The notes beneath the pieces are model-generated. The model was not told the DNA's origin. It made no database searches and was given only the letters and a program-made list of their open reading frames with translations. Made by a program: the position numbers and the translations under genes. From JBBSTY01 sp038235385 (GTDB lineage: Bacteria; Actinomycetota; Acidimicrobiia; Acidimicrobiales; Acidimicrobilacustridaceae), in contig JBBSTY010000085.1 in assembly GCA_038235385.1 (NCBI GenBank), forward strand, positions 1 to 18,259: DNA of 18,259 bases, in the 5' to 3' direction. Positions 7,151 to 15,383 of this stretch are shown here, in pieces (the first letter of the stretch is position 1; every line of letters begins with the position of its first letter).

Positions 7151-10100
7151 GGCGCGACCCCGGCGGGTGACGTCGACCACCGCTGCATCTCGGGAGCGAG
7201 GGCGCCGGGCTCGGCTCGCTGCACGATCACCTGGGCGGTTCGTTCCGGTGCATCCAGCTCGGCGAGCAGCACGGCGACACCGTCTTCAGGGTCGATGAGG
7301 CCGATTCCGCGCCGTTCGTACTCCCGCTCGAGCTCGGGCGACACCATGCCCGTCCCTGCCCACGGGCCCCAGTCGATGCTCAGGACCTGCCGCCGGGTGG
7401 TGAGCGTGGCGGCGACGGCCAACTCGTCGAGGGCAGCGTTCGCGGCGGCGTAGTCGATCTGGCCCCGGTTCCCGAACACGCCGCTCACGCTGCCGAACAG
7501 CACGAGCGCGGTGTCGTCACCCGTGTGGCCGAGCAGGGTGCGGGCGGCGTCGACCTTCGTGGCGAACACCCGATCGAAGCCGTCGGTGGTCTTGTCGCGC
7601 ACGAAGCGGTCGTCGAGGACCCCGGCGCCGTGCACCACCAGGTCGAGACGACCGTGGCGCCTCTGGACCTGTTCGATCACCGCTCGGAGCGCAAGCGCGT
7701 CGCGCACGTCGGCCGCGTGGTAGGTGGTGGTCACCCCGATCTCGGCCAAGGTCGCGAGGGTCGATCGCACCTCGCGTGCTGCCAGCACCCGGGTGCACGC
7801 CGCCTCGATGTCCGCGGGCGTGGCGAGCTCGCCCGACGCCAGGAGGGCTCGGCGGAGCGCGGGGCGATCGGGCGCCGAGGCGAGCGACGGGTCTTCGGGG
7901 TCGGTCGGCAGCGGTGTGCGTCCGACCAGCTCGATCCGGCATCGGTGACGACGGGCCAGCGCGATCGCCGCCCTGGCCGTGATGCCCCGAGCGCCACCCG
8001 TGAGCATCACCACCGAGTCCCGATCGAGTGGGATCCGAGCGCCGATGTCGGCAGGTGACCCGGTGGGATCGAGGTGGTCGGCGGTCACGATCCGGGTCGT
8101 GCGCTGCGGCCCGTCGTAACCCACCTCGACGGGACCGTCGCGGTCGCTGAGCTCGGCGAGCACGCACGCGGCGTGCGCGGCGGGATCCGCATTCGGGTCG
8201 AGGTCGACCGCATGGACGGCCAGCCCGTCGATCTCCCGTGCGAGCGTCTTGGCCATGGCGCCGAGCCCGAGCCCGACCGGTCCGAGCGACGGCGTGAACG
8301 AACCGCCTCCCGTGGTCACCGTGAGCAGCGTCGTGGTGCCGGCCAGGACGGCGGGTTGCCACCACGGGAACGCCGAACGGGCGTCGAAGTCCGATGGCCG
8401 GTCGGACGCATCGGGGTGGAGCGGTCGGAGCCAGACGAGGGTGTCCGCGGTTGCGAGGAGGCTCCGCTCCGCAGCATCGGGTGGCGAGGTGGCCGCGACG
8501 ACCACGGCGGTGCCGCCGAGACCGGTGAGGTGATCGGCCACGAGCGGCGCGACCCCACGCGAGTCGTCGACGATGACGATGGTGCGACCGTCGAACCGCT
8601 GGTGTCCGGCCACGGGTGGGTCGAGATCGATGACCTGCCAGGTGTGGCGCACCGCTCGCTCGGGAACGTCGGGACGCCCGTCGGATGGTTGCGACGCGGT
8701 GTCGCGGACGTCGATCGTCGTGGGTCCGTGGCTGGCGACGACGGTGGCACCTCCGTCGTCGAGGTCGTCGATCCAGGTCACGATCTCCCGCAGCGACTTG
8801 AGCTGCGCGAGCTCCTCGACCATCGCGTCGTCGACGCCGTCGCCGCCCACGGCATCGAGCCCGATCCGCTCGGCGAGCTCGCCGATGATCTCGATCCGCT
8901 TGATCGAGTCGATCGACAGGTCGGCCTCGAGGTCGAGCTCGGGATCGAGCATGTCGGTGGGGTAGCCGGTGCGGTCCGCGACGATCTGCAGCACGACGGC
9001 GAGGAGCTGCTCACCCCGGACCCGTTGCGTCGGCGGCGTCGCCTGGTCGGCGCCATCCGTGCGGGAGGCTTCGGTGACCTCGAGGGGGGCGACCGAGGAG
9101 CCGCCGGTGCCGGCGACCGTCGAACGTCCGGATCCGCTGGCCGGCCCGACGGTCGAGACGCCGACCGAGTCGTCCGACGCGCCCAGGTAGCGCAGCATCA
9201 CGTCGCGCTCGGCGGCGACGACCTCGCGGATGCCGCGCAGGTACTCGAGGACGGTCGCGTCGCGATCGGTGTGAGCCGACCCGATCGATCCGAGCGCCGG
9301 CAGCTCGTTGGCCGGTTGGAGCGACCCGGCGACGACGTCGCCGGCCGCCGTGCGCGCCAGGTGGCCGTCGAGCGTCCATCCCGGCGCTCGGATCGGGAGG
9401 TCCGCGAGGCGCACCGGCCGGGTTCGACCGTCCACGAGCACTGCGGTGTCGATGTCGACACCGATCACCGCGAGCTCGGCGAGCGCCAGGAGGAACCGTC
9501 GGATGCCGGACTCGCCGCTGACGTCGCATGCGATGGCCCGATGGGGTCGGTCGCCGAGGATCTTGGCGATGAGCTGGGTGAGGACACGACCCGGACCCGC
9601 CTCCACGAAGACCCGGCCGCCGTCGGCGTACATCGCTTCGACCTCCTCGACGAACCGGACCGAAGCGGTCACCTGGGTCTGGAGCACCTGGCGGATCGCA
9701 TCGGGCTCGGTGGGGTAGGGGGCGGCGGTGGTGTTGGCGTAGACCGGGATGCGGGGTGCTCGTACCTCGGCGGCGGCGAGGGGCGGCGCGAGGAGGTCCG
9801 GCGCGTCGGCGAGCAGCGGACTGTGGAACGCGCACGCGACGTTGAGTGCCTTCGCGGCGGTGCCACCGGCCTCGAGCTCGGCGACCAGGGCATCGACGGC
9901 CTCGGCGGACCCCGAGACGACGACCTGGTTCGGGCTGTTGTGGTTGGCGACGACGATGCCGTCACGACCTTCCACGAGGGCTGCGACCTGCTCGATCGTC
10001 GCACTGATGGCCGCCATGGTGCCGGCGTCGTCGCCTCGGCGGGCGGCCGCGGTGGTGATGGCCTCGCCACGGGCCCTGCTGAGGTCGATCAGCGTGGCGG

Positions 10101-13100
10101 GATCGAACACGCCGGCGCTGGCGAGGGCGACCAGCTCGCCGTAGCTGTGGCCAGCGGTCATGTCCGGGTGCACACCGGCATCGGTGAGCAGTCGGGTCAT
10201 GGCGAGTCCGCAGAGACCGAGGACCGGCTGGGCGACCCGGGTGTCGGTCAGGGCCGCGGTCCGCGCCGAGCGCTCCGAAGCACCGAACGATGCCGGCGGG
10301 AACAGCGTGCCGAGCCACGGCTCGGCGAGGCCGAGCAGGTTCCGCAGGTGGGGGAAGGCGACGAAGAGGTCGCCGAGCATCCCGGTGCGTTGACTGCCCT
10401 GGCCGGGGTGCACGAACGCCAGGCGAGCCGGTGCGTCCCCGTCCAACGCGATCTCGGGAGCGACGTCGGCGCGCAGGAAGACGCCGTCGCGTCGCCCGGT
10501 GCCGCCGCGCGCGGCGACGAGCTTGTCCGCGAGGTCGTCGATGTCGACCGCAACCAGCGCCACCTGCACCGGCCCGTGGCCTTCGGCGCCGACCGTCGCC
10601 GCGAGGTCGCGCAGGCGATGTCGTTCGCGTCGTGGATCGGTGGCGACGATCGTTTCGACGAGATCGGCCAGCTGCTCGAGGCGCCGGGTCGCCGAGTCCG
10701 TGTCGGGGGCGCGGATCACGAACAGCTCGGCCGGCCACTGCTCGACCCCGTGCGCCGGCCCGTCGTCTCCGGTGTAGGACGAGAGGACCGCGTGGAAGTT
10801 GGAGCCACCGAAGCCGAACGCGCTGACCCCGGCGAGACGTTCGGCGGCCACCCATGGTTGCGGTTGGTCGACGAACCGGAACGGGCTCGTGTCGGCGTCG
10901 TACGCGGCGTTGGGATCGGTGAGGTTGCCGGTGGGCGGCAGCACGCCGTGGTAGAGCGCCCGTGTCGTCTTGATCAGCCCGGCGAGGCCGGCCGCGCACT
11001 TCGTGTGGCCGATCTGGGACTTCACCGACCCGAGCACGCATCCGCCCACCTGGGCGCCGTGTGCCTCGAAGACCTCGGTGAGCGTGGCCAGCTCGGTCCT
11101 GTCGCCCACCACCGTGCCCGTCCCGTGCGCTTCGATGAGCCCGACATCGGCCGGAGATCGACGGGCCTGTGCGTACGCCCGCTCGAGGGCACGCTGTTGG
11201 CCCTCCTTGCGAGGCGCGGTCAGGCCGAGGTGGCGGCCGTCGCTCGAGCCGGCGATGGCGTCGATCACGGCGTAGATGCGGTCGCCGTCGCGCTCGGCAT
11301 CGATCCGTCGCTTGAGCACGACGCAGGCGATGCCCTCACCCAGCGCGATGCCGTCGGCCGACGCATCGAAGGTCCGGCACTGTCCGGTCGGGGAGAGGGC
11401 GTGCACCGATGAGAAGAGCAGGAAGTCGTTGAGGCCGTTGTGGACGTCGGCGCCGCCGCAGAGGATCAGGTCGCTGTTGCCCATGCGCAGCTCCTTGCAT
11501 GCTGCGTCGAGCGCGGCGAGCGATGCGGCGCATGCCGCGTCGACGGTGAAGTTCACGCCACCGAGGTCGAGGCGGTTGGCGATTCGGCCGGCGATGACGT
11601 TCGTGAGCACACCGGGGAACGAGTCCTCGGTGAGGGTCGGGAGGAAGTCGTCGAGCTCGGGTGGTAGCTCGCCCAGGAGCTGGGGGAGCATGGCGCGCAG
11701 CCCGTACGCTCCGGAGAGGTCGTTGCCGTTCTCGGCACCGAACACCACCGATGCCCGCGACCGATCGAACTCGCGATCGGTGTACCCGGCATCGGCCAGC
11801 GCCCGGGCGGCGACCTCGAGGCTCAGCAGCTGGACGGGCTCGACCGCCGCCAGTGACGCCGGTGGGATGCCGTAGGCCAGCGGGTCGAAGCCGATGGCCG
11901 AGAGGAACCCGCCCCACTTGGACGGTGTCTTGCGCCCGGCTCCGACGGTGGTGGCCTCGGGGTCGAAGTAGAGGTCGGTGTCCCATCGTTCCGGGGGGAC
12001 CTCGGTGATCGCGTTGGCACCGGCGAGGACCATGGACCAGAGCTCGTCGGCGCCGACCGCTCCGGGGAAGAACGAGGACATGCCGATGATGGCGATGTCG
12101 AGCGGCGGTGGCGCCCGGTCGGGCTCGCGGATCGAGAGGTGGGTGGACCGGCTCAGGTCGCTGATCCGGCGGGTGGCGCCGTCGCTGACGTCCTGGTGGA
12201 GATCGGCGACGGTGATGACCTCGTCTCGGAGCGACGCGACCTGGCCGATCATGTACATCCCGTCGCGACGCTGGGTCTGCTCGTCGACGTGGACGAGGTC
12301 GCCATCTCGCCGAACGAGGCCCTTGCTCGCCACGCGGAGGCGGCCGAGGTTGAGGGTCTCGAGCTCGGCCCACATCTGCTTCGGGTCGACACCGTCGGCC
12401 TCGAGCGTCGCCTTCGCATCGCGGAACGCCCGCACGTAGTCGGTCTCCACGCAACGGGTGGCATGGCCGGGCGAGGTCTCGAGCAACACCGTGCGGTCGC
12501 ACGTCAGCGCGGCGTCCTGGAAGGCCGGGGCGATCGCTCCGCTGGTGACGGCCTCCTCGGTGAAGAGGTACGCGGTTCCCATCAGCACCCCCAGGTGAGC
12601 GCCGCTGGCGGCAAGGGGGGCGGCCGCTGCAGCAACCGCCGCGGCGGATCGTGCATCGTGCACACCGCCGGCGAAGAGCACGTGCAGGTTCTCCGGGTCG
12701 GGCACCTGGAGCAACCGTTCGATCTGGGTGTCCCAGAGGGCGAGACTCCCGCGGGGTCCGACGTGACCCCCGCACTCGCGCCCTTCGAACACGAAGCGGC
12801 GGGCGCCGTCCTTGACGAACCGGTCGAGCAGGCCGGGTGACGGGACGTGCAGGTAGGTGGCGATGCCGACCTCCTCGAGCGACGCCGTCTGGGAGGGCCG
12901 CCCTCCGGCGATGAGCGCCACCGGCGGTCGGACGTCGCGGACCACCGCCAGCTGCTCCTCCCGGAGCTCGGGCGGCACGAACCCCAGGACACCGACGCCC
13001 CAGGGCCGATCGCCGAGCAGATCGGCGGTCTCGTGCAGGAGCGTCTCGACCTCGCGTCCCGGGAGCAACGAGAGCGCCAGGAAGGCGAGCCCGCCGGCCT

Positions 13101-14106
13101 CGGCCACCGACGAGGCGAGCTCGGCACGGTCGCTGACGCGGGTCATGGGGCCCTGAGCGATCGGGTAGCGGATGCCGTGGCTGGCCGCGATCCCGTTCCC
13201 GGCGGCGAGCGGCCGGGTGGCGTCGGCGGTCGCGAGGTGATCGACGATGGCGTTGCGAACGAGCGCGACCACGCCACCGGCGGTCTTGCCGCGAGCCGAG
13301 AGATCGGCAGCCAGCGACGCGTCCTGACCGACCGGCACGAGGTCGCGGCCGATGTCGGGGCCGAGCTCGGCACGAACGCGTTCGGGGTCGTCGTCGGTGG
13401 GGCGGCCCGCAACCGCCAGATCGGGGCGCGTGTAGACGCGATGACCGGCGACGAGGCGCGTCTCGCTGCCGTCCATGGCTTCGATCGCCGCCCGGGTGGC
13501 GGGGGGGAGCTGGCTTTCGCGCACGAGCGCCAACTGGCTGTCGAGGACGACCCCGCACGCGCCCACGGCGATCGCGGCGGCGGCGCTGTGGCAGCCGATG
13601 CCGCCACGGGCCCAGACAGGGACACCGAGGTCGACGACCTGTTGCAGCAGGACGAAGCTCTCGGTGGCGCCCACCCGACCGCCGCTCTCGCAACCCTTGG
13701 CGACCAGTCCGCTCGCGCCGCCGGCGACGGCGAGACGGGCGTCCTCTCGGGAGGTGACCTCGACGATCACGCGGCGATCGCCCCAGAGGCCGATGAGCGC
13801 GGCGAGGTCCGTGTCGGGATGATCGGATGCGGCGAGCACGATCGTCGTGACGGCGGGGTCGAGCTCGTCGATCGCACCGGGTCCTCGTGCCGCGAGGGGG
13901 GGACCCGGACGGATGCCGAACGGTTCGCCGGTCCGCGCCGTGATGGATCCGACGACGCCGTGCAGGTGCTCCTCCCCGGCGATGTCGATCACGCCGAGCG
14001 CGCCCGCTCGGGCGAGCGCGATCACCAGCGCGGTGGATGGGACGGTCGCTCTCGGGTCGGCGACGAGGCTGGTGCCGATGATGAGATCGCGGGGATCAGC
14101 GCTCAC
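7147..14106 (-). CDS. megasynthase: NPD-NPD-KS-AT-ACP-KR
   Basis: This 2319-residue iterative type I synthase opens the operon. Two nitronate-monooxygenase/PfaD-like flavin domains lie at about 5-290 and 305-640. The second has PIAQGPM and ECGGHVG with His448; the first is degenerate, with Arg144 in place of the His. The ketosynthase (about 668-1110) has Cys859 in DAACAASL, His994 in EAHGTGT and His1034 in SQIGHTKC. The acyltransferase (about 1228-1540) has GQGSQ, Ser1321 in GHSYG, Arg1346 and His1428 in CAFHSP, all consistent with malonyl transfer. One ACP (about 1695-1780) has Ser1734 in SIDSIKR, a Pfa-like motif. The ketoreductase (about 2030-2300, preceded by a structural half) has TGGARGI, Lys2184, Ser2206/2208, Tyr2219 and Asn2223. 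There is no dehydratase; the 688-5163 product supplies it. The GTG start has GAGGAG (14115-14120) eight bases upstream. Confidence 0.95.
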   Translation of the reverse strand: MSADPRDLIIGTSLVADPRATVPSTALVIALARAGALGVIDIAGEEHLHGVVGSITARTGEPFGIRPGPPLAARGPGAIDELDPAVTTIVLAASDHPDTDLAALIGLWGDRRVIVEVTSREDARLAVAGGASGLVAKGCESGGRVGATESFVLLQQVVDLGVPVWARGGIGCHSAAAAIAVGACGVVLDSQLALVRESQLPPATRAAIEAMDGSETRLVAGHRVYTRPDLAVAGRPTDDDPERVRAELGPDIGRDLVPVGQDASLAADLSARGKTAGGVVALVRNAIVDHLATADATRPLAAGNGIAASHGIRYPIAQGPMTRVSDRAELASSVAEAGGLAFLALSLLPGREVETLLHETADLLGDRPWGVGVLGFVPPELREEQLAVVRDVRPPVALIAGGRPSQTASLEEVGIATYLHVPSPGLLDRFVKDGARRFVFEGRECGGHVGPRGSLALWDTQIERLLQVPDPENLHVLFAGGVHDARSAAAVAAAAAPLAASGAHLGVLMGTAYLFTEEAVTSGAIAPAFQDAALTCDRTVLLETSPGHATRCVETDYVRAFRDAKATLEADGVDPKQMWAELETLNLGRLRVASKGLVRRDGDLVHVDEQTQRRDGMYMIGQVASLRDEVITVADLHQDVSDGATRRISDLSRSTHLSIREPDRAPPPLDIAIIGMSSFFPGAVGADELWSMVLAGANAITEVPPERWDTDLYFDPEATTVGAGRKTPSKWGGFLSAIGFDPLAYGIPPASLAAVEPVQLLSLEVAARALADAGYTDREFDRSRASVVFGAENGNDLSGAYGLRAMLPQLLGELPPELDDFLPTLTEDSFPGVLTNVIAGRIANRLDLGGVNFTVDAACAASLAALDAACKELRMGNSDLILCGGADVHNGLNDFLLFSSVHALSPTGQCRTFDASADGIALGEGIACVVLKRRIDAERDGDRIYAVIDAIAGSSDGRHLGLTAPRKEGQQRALERAYAQARRSPADVGLIEAHGTGTVVGDRTELATLTEVFEAHGAQVGGCVLGSVKSQIGHTKCAAGLAGLIKTTRALYHGVLPPTGNLTDPNAAYDADTSPFRFVDQPQPWVAAERLAGVSAFGFGGSNFHAVLSSYTGDDGPAHGVEQWPAELFVIRAPDTDSATRRLEQLADLVETIVATDPRRERHRLRDLAATVGAEGHGPVQVALVAVDIDDLADKLVAARGGTGRRDGVFLRADVAPEIALDGDAPARLAFVHPGQGSQRTGMLGDLFVAFPHLRNLLGLAEPWLGTLFPPASFGASERSARTAALTDTRVAQPVLGLCGLAMTRLLTDAGVHPDMTAGHSYGELVALASAGVFDPATLIDLSRARGEAITTAAARRGDDAGTMAAISATIEQVAALVEGRDGIVVANHNSPNQVVVSGSAEAVDALVAELEAGGTAAKALNVACAFHSPLLADAPDLLAPPLAAAEVRAPRIPVYANTTAAPYPTEPDAIRQVLQTQVTASVRFVEEVEAMYADGGRVFVEAGPGRVLTQLIAKILGDRPHRAIACDVSGESGIRRFLLALAELAVIGVDIDTAVLVDGRTRPVRLADLPIRAPGWTLDGHLARTAAGDVVAGSLQPANELPALGSIGSAHTDRDATVLEYLRGIREVVAAERDVMLRYLGASDDSVGVSTVGPASGSGRSTVAGTGGSSVAPLEVTEASRTDGADQATPPTQRVRGEQLLAVVLQIVADRTGYPTDMLDPELDLEADLSIDSIKRIEIIGELAERIGLDAVGGDGVDDAMVEELAQLKSLREIVTWIDDLDDGGATVVASHGPTTIDVRDTASQPSDGRPDVPERAVRHTWQVIDLDPPVAGHQRFDGRTIVIVDDSRGVAPLVADHLTGLGGTAVVVAATSPPDAAERSLLATADTLVWLRPLHPDASDRPSDFDARSAFPWWQPAVLAGTTTLLTVTTGGGSFTPSLGPVGLGLGAMAKTLAREIDGLAVHAVDLDPNADPAAHAACVLAELSDRDGPVEVGYDGPQRTTRIVTADHLDPTGSPADIGARIPLDRDSVVMLTGGARGITARAAIALARRHRCRIELVGRTPLPTDPEDPSLASAPDRPALRRALLASGELATPADIEAACTRVLAAREVRSTLATLAEIGVTTTYHAADVRDALALRAVIEQVQRRHGRLDLVVHGAGVLDDRFVRDKTTDGFDRVFATKVDAARTLLGHTGDDTALVLFGSVSGVFGNRGQIDYAAANAALDELAVAATLTTRRQVLSIDWGPWAGTGMVSPELEREYERRGIGLIDPEDGVAVLLAELDAPERTAQVIVQRAEPGALAPEMQRWSTSPAGVAP

Positions 14107-14114
14107 GATGGTCG

Positions 14115-14120
14115 CTCCTC
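14115..14120 (-). promoter_or_regulatory. ribosome binding site fixing the megasynthase start
   Basis: On the minus strand this reads GAGGAG, eight bases before the GTG at 14106. It is the only strong Shine-Dalgarno match near the N-terminus and decides that start, so the operon's first gene begins about 116 bp from the divergent regulator. Confidence 0.8.
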
Positions 14121-14122
14121 AG

Positions 14123-14153
14123 AAGGTCTGGACGTCGGCGATAAGGTTCGGAC
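14123..14153. repeat. 11-bp direct repeat pair in the divergent promoter region
   Basis: AAGGTCTGGAC (14123-14133) and AAGGTTCGGAC (14143-14153) match at 9 of 11 positions and are offset by exactly 20 bp, about two helical turns. They lie just upstream of the megasynthase ribosome binding site. The arrangement would put two protein molecules on the same DNA face. Chance is possible at this length, so the regulatory reading is tentative. Confidence 0.35.
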
Positions 14154-14169
14154 AGGGGAATCAGACGGC

Positions 14170-14198
14170 GCTGACCCGCGGCGAGGGAGCGGGCCAGC
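14170..14198. promoter_or_regulatory. candidate operator: imperfect 10-bp inverted repeat
   Basis: GCTGACCCGC (14170-14179) and GCGGGCCAGC (14189-14198) are reverse complements at 9 of 10 positions, separated by 9 bp. The element sits between the divergent regulator gene and the megasynthase gene, 24 bases before the regulator's GTG. TetR-family proteins commonly bind palindromes in such divergent spacers and repress their own gene, so this is the best local operator candidate. The high GC content raises the chance rate of such repeats. Confidence 0.45.
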
Positions 14199-14206
14199 GG
14201 ACCGAT

Positions 14207-14213
14207 GGGAGGG
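14207..14213 (+). promoter_or_regulatory. ribosome binding site fixing the tetR-type start
   Basis: GGGAGGG lies nine bases before the GTG at 14223. The upstream ATG at 14205 overlaps this purine run and lacks a well-placed site of its own, so GTG 14223 is preferred. Confidence 0.7.
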
Positions 14214-14222
14214 CGACGACCC

Positions 14223-14900
14223 GTGAGCGAATCGGATTCGGCCAAGCGGGAACGTCTCCGCAAGGGGCGCACGCTGGCCCAGCGTCGTTGGGAGCGTCGT
14301 GAGGCGCTGCTCGATGTCGCGCTCGAGCTGTTCGGGACGAAGGGCTACGCCGCGACGTCGGTGGAGGAGCTCTGCCGCACCGCCTACGTGAGCACGCGGA
14401 ACTTCTACGAGGAGTTCGACAACCGCGAGGCGGTGCTCTTCGCGCTCGGCGACCGCTTGGTGGGCGAGGCGTACCAGGCCATGGTCGAGGTCGTGGTCGA
14501 CGACGGCGCCGATCGCCTCGCCCGTGAGGCGCGAGCCCGCGTGAGCGCGCTCGCCCACGCCCTGCTCGACGACCCGCGGCGGGCGCGCATCGCCTTCATC
14601 GAGACCCTCGGGGTGAGCCCGGTCCAAGAGGCGCGTCGACGGAACGCGCACTGGCTCTTCGCGCAGTACTTCGCCGCGCTGGTCCGAGCGGACTTCAACT
14701 CCGAGCGGTTCGGGCACCGCGAGGAGGACATCTACGCCATCGCGCTCGTCGGCGCGGTCAACGAGATCCTGTCCGATTGGGTGCTGCGCACCGAGAAGCC
14801 GCCGCTCGACGACCTCATGGACCCGATCGTCGACGTGATCTTGATGATGGGCGACCGCTTGCGGGGTGTGGGAGCTCCCGCGTCGGGCCGCCCGGTCTGA
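14223..14900 (+). CDS. TetR/AcrR-family transcriptional regulator
   Basis: The 225-residue product has the TetR layout. A basic N-terminus (RERLRKGRTLAQRR) leads into a helix-turn-helix at about residues 22-68, with ALELFGTKGYAATSVEELC and the recognition-helix region YVSTRNFYEEFDNREAV typical of the family. The remaining residues are a helical ligand and dimerisation domain without a recognisable specificity. I chose GTG 14223 over ATG 14205, which would add six residues, because GGGAGGG lies nine bases upstream. The gene is transcribed away from the megasynthase operon across a 116-bp spacer containing an inverted repeat, an arrangement common when a TetR protein controls its neighbour and itself. 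A fatty-acyl or acyl-CoA ligand would fit the context, but that is inference. Confidence 0.93.
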   Translation: MSESDSAKRERLRKGRTLAQRRWERREALLDVALELFGTKGYAATSVEELCRTAYVSTRNFYEEFDNREAVLFALGDRLVGEAYQAMVEVVVDDGADRLAREARARVSALAHALLDDPRRARIAFIETLGVSPVQEARRRNAHWLFAQYFAALVRADFNSERFGHREEDIYAIALVGAVNEILSDWVLRTEKPPLDDLMDPIVDVILMMGDRLRGVGAPASGRPV

Positions 14901-14910
14901 GGGCACGACC

Positions 14911-14924
14911 CACCGACGTCGGTG
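14911..14924. terminator. 14-bp perfect palindrome just after the tetR-type gene
   Basis: CACCGACGTCGGTG is a perfect palindrome beginning 11 bases after the regulator's stop codon. It could fold into a small hairpin in the transcript or act as a protein site. No T-run follows, so it is at best an atypical terminator. Confidence 0.3.
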
Positions 14925-15119
14925 CGCTCGGCTCGGGTCGCGTCGGCGATGGCCCGCGCGGCGGTGACCTGGATCCATCGTGCGACGACCATCCCCACTT
15001 CGTCGTTGGCGGCACCCCGGCGCGGACGCCTCCCCTGATGCGGGAGCAGGTCCGACGGACGGTGCCACGGCCACCGTCCGTGACCGCAGCGGTCAGTCTG
15101 CCACTCCCAGCTGTCATTG

Positions 15120-15133
15120 AAAAGGGTTCTTTT
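15120..15133. terminator. small A/T stem with T-rich tail
   Basis: AAAAG and CTTTT pair around a GGTT loop, followed on the plus strand by TTCTTG. This is the only T-rich tail in the spacer and might terminate plus-strand transcription from the regulator. The stem is short and weak, so confidence is low. Confidence 0.3.
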
Positions 15134-15168
15134 TCTTGTCCTGCGTTCTTTCCACATGACTGAAGAGA

Positions 15169-15202
15169 CCCGTTTGCGGGGGACCTTGCGTGCCCAAACG
15201 GG
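15169..15202. repeat. 8-bp perfect inverted repeat with 18-base loop
   Basis: CCCGTTTG (15169-15176) and CAAACGGG (15195-15202) are exact reverse complements. The element lies in the convergent spacer and has no T-run on either strand. It could be a hairpin or a binding site; the sequence does not decide. Confidence 0.35.
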
Positions 15203-15265
15203 GGTGCCGGGTCCCGCCGCCGGTGGCTCGACGTCGAGCTCCGGACACGGGTGAACCCACGTAGA

Positions 15266-15298
15266 GTGACGGAGTCACCGCGAAGTGCTATTTTCGCG
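15266..15298 (-). terminator. two adjacent hairpins downstream of the solute-binding protein gene
   Basis: Reading along the minus strand, CGCGAA/TTCGCG (15279-15298, 8-base loop) is followed directly by GTGAC/GTCAC (15266-15278, 3-base loop), about 85 bases after the stop of the solute-binding protein gene. Neither has a T-run, so intrinsic termination is uncertain; they may instead stabilise the 3' end of the transcript. Confidence 0.35.
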
Positions 15299-15383
15299 CG
15301 CCGGCGCAGGTTGGGCCGAGCGCGTGGGCCGGTGGGCGCCGCCGGGTCGTGCGGAGAGACCCGGCGAACCCCGATCGGTCGCG

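Larger units (their letters stand above)
14901..15383. other. convergent intergenic spacer, no supported gene
   Basis: This 483-bp stretch separates the ends of two convergent genes. Open frames across it are continuations of antisense frames and show no family motif or ribosome binding site I could recognise. It holds several inverted repeats (14911-14924, 15120-15133, 15169-15202, 15266-15298) and a conspicuous AT-rich island at about 15114-15160 in otherwise GC-rich DNA. It probably serves as a two-way termination region; a small RNA in the island cannot be excluded by eye. Confidence 0.6.

Noticed and set aside
8074..11412. A 1112-codon plus-strand open frame opposite the megasynthase gene
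   Set aside because: Same reason: low-complexity composition, no recognisable domain, no ribosome binding site, and it lies wholly inside the KS-AT-ACP coding region.
1..14106. A canonical PfaABCDE polyunsaturated fatty acid synthase
   Set aside because: There is only one internal carrier instead of a tandem array, no cysteine-less chain-length factor, no FabA-like dehydratase pair, and the enoyl reductase is fused to the KS protein.
688..14106. An enediyne polyketide synthase
   Set aside because: KS, AT, ACP, KR and DH are not on one protein in the enediyne order, the terminal transferase domain is incomplete, and none of the usual enediyne accessory genes is visible.
14131..14924. GACGTCGG shared by the tetR-operon spacer and the palindrome after the regulator gene, as a repeated operator
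   Set aside because: Very similar GC-rich octamers recur inside coding regions of this window, so sharing this core is not evidence of a common site.
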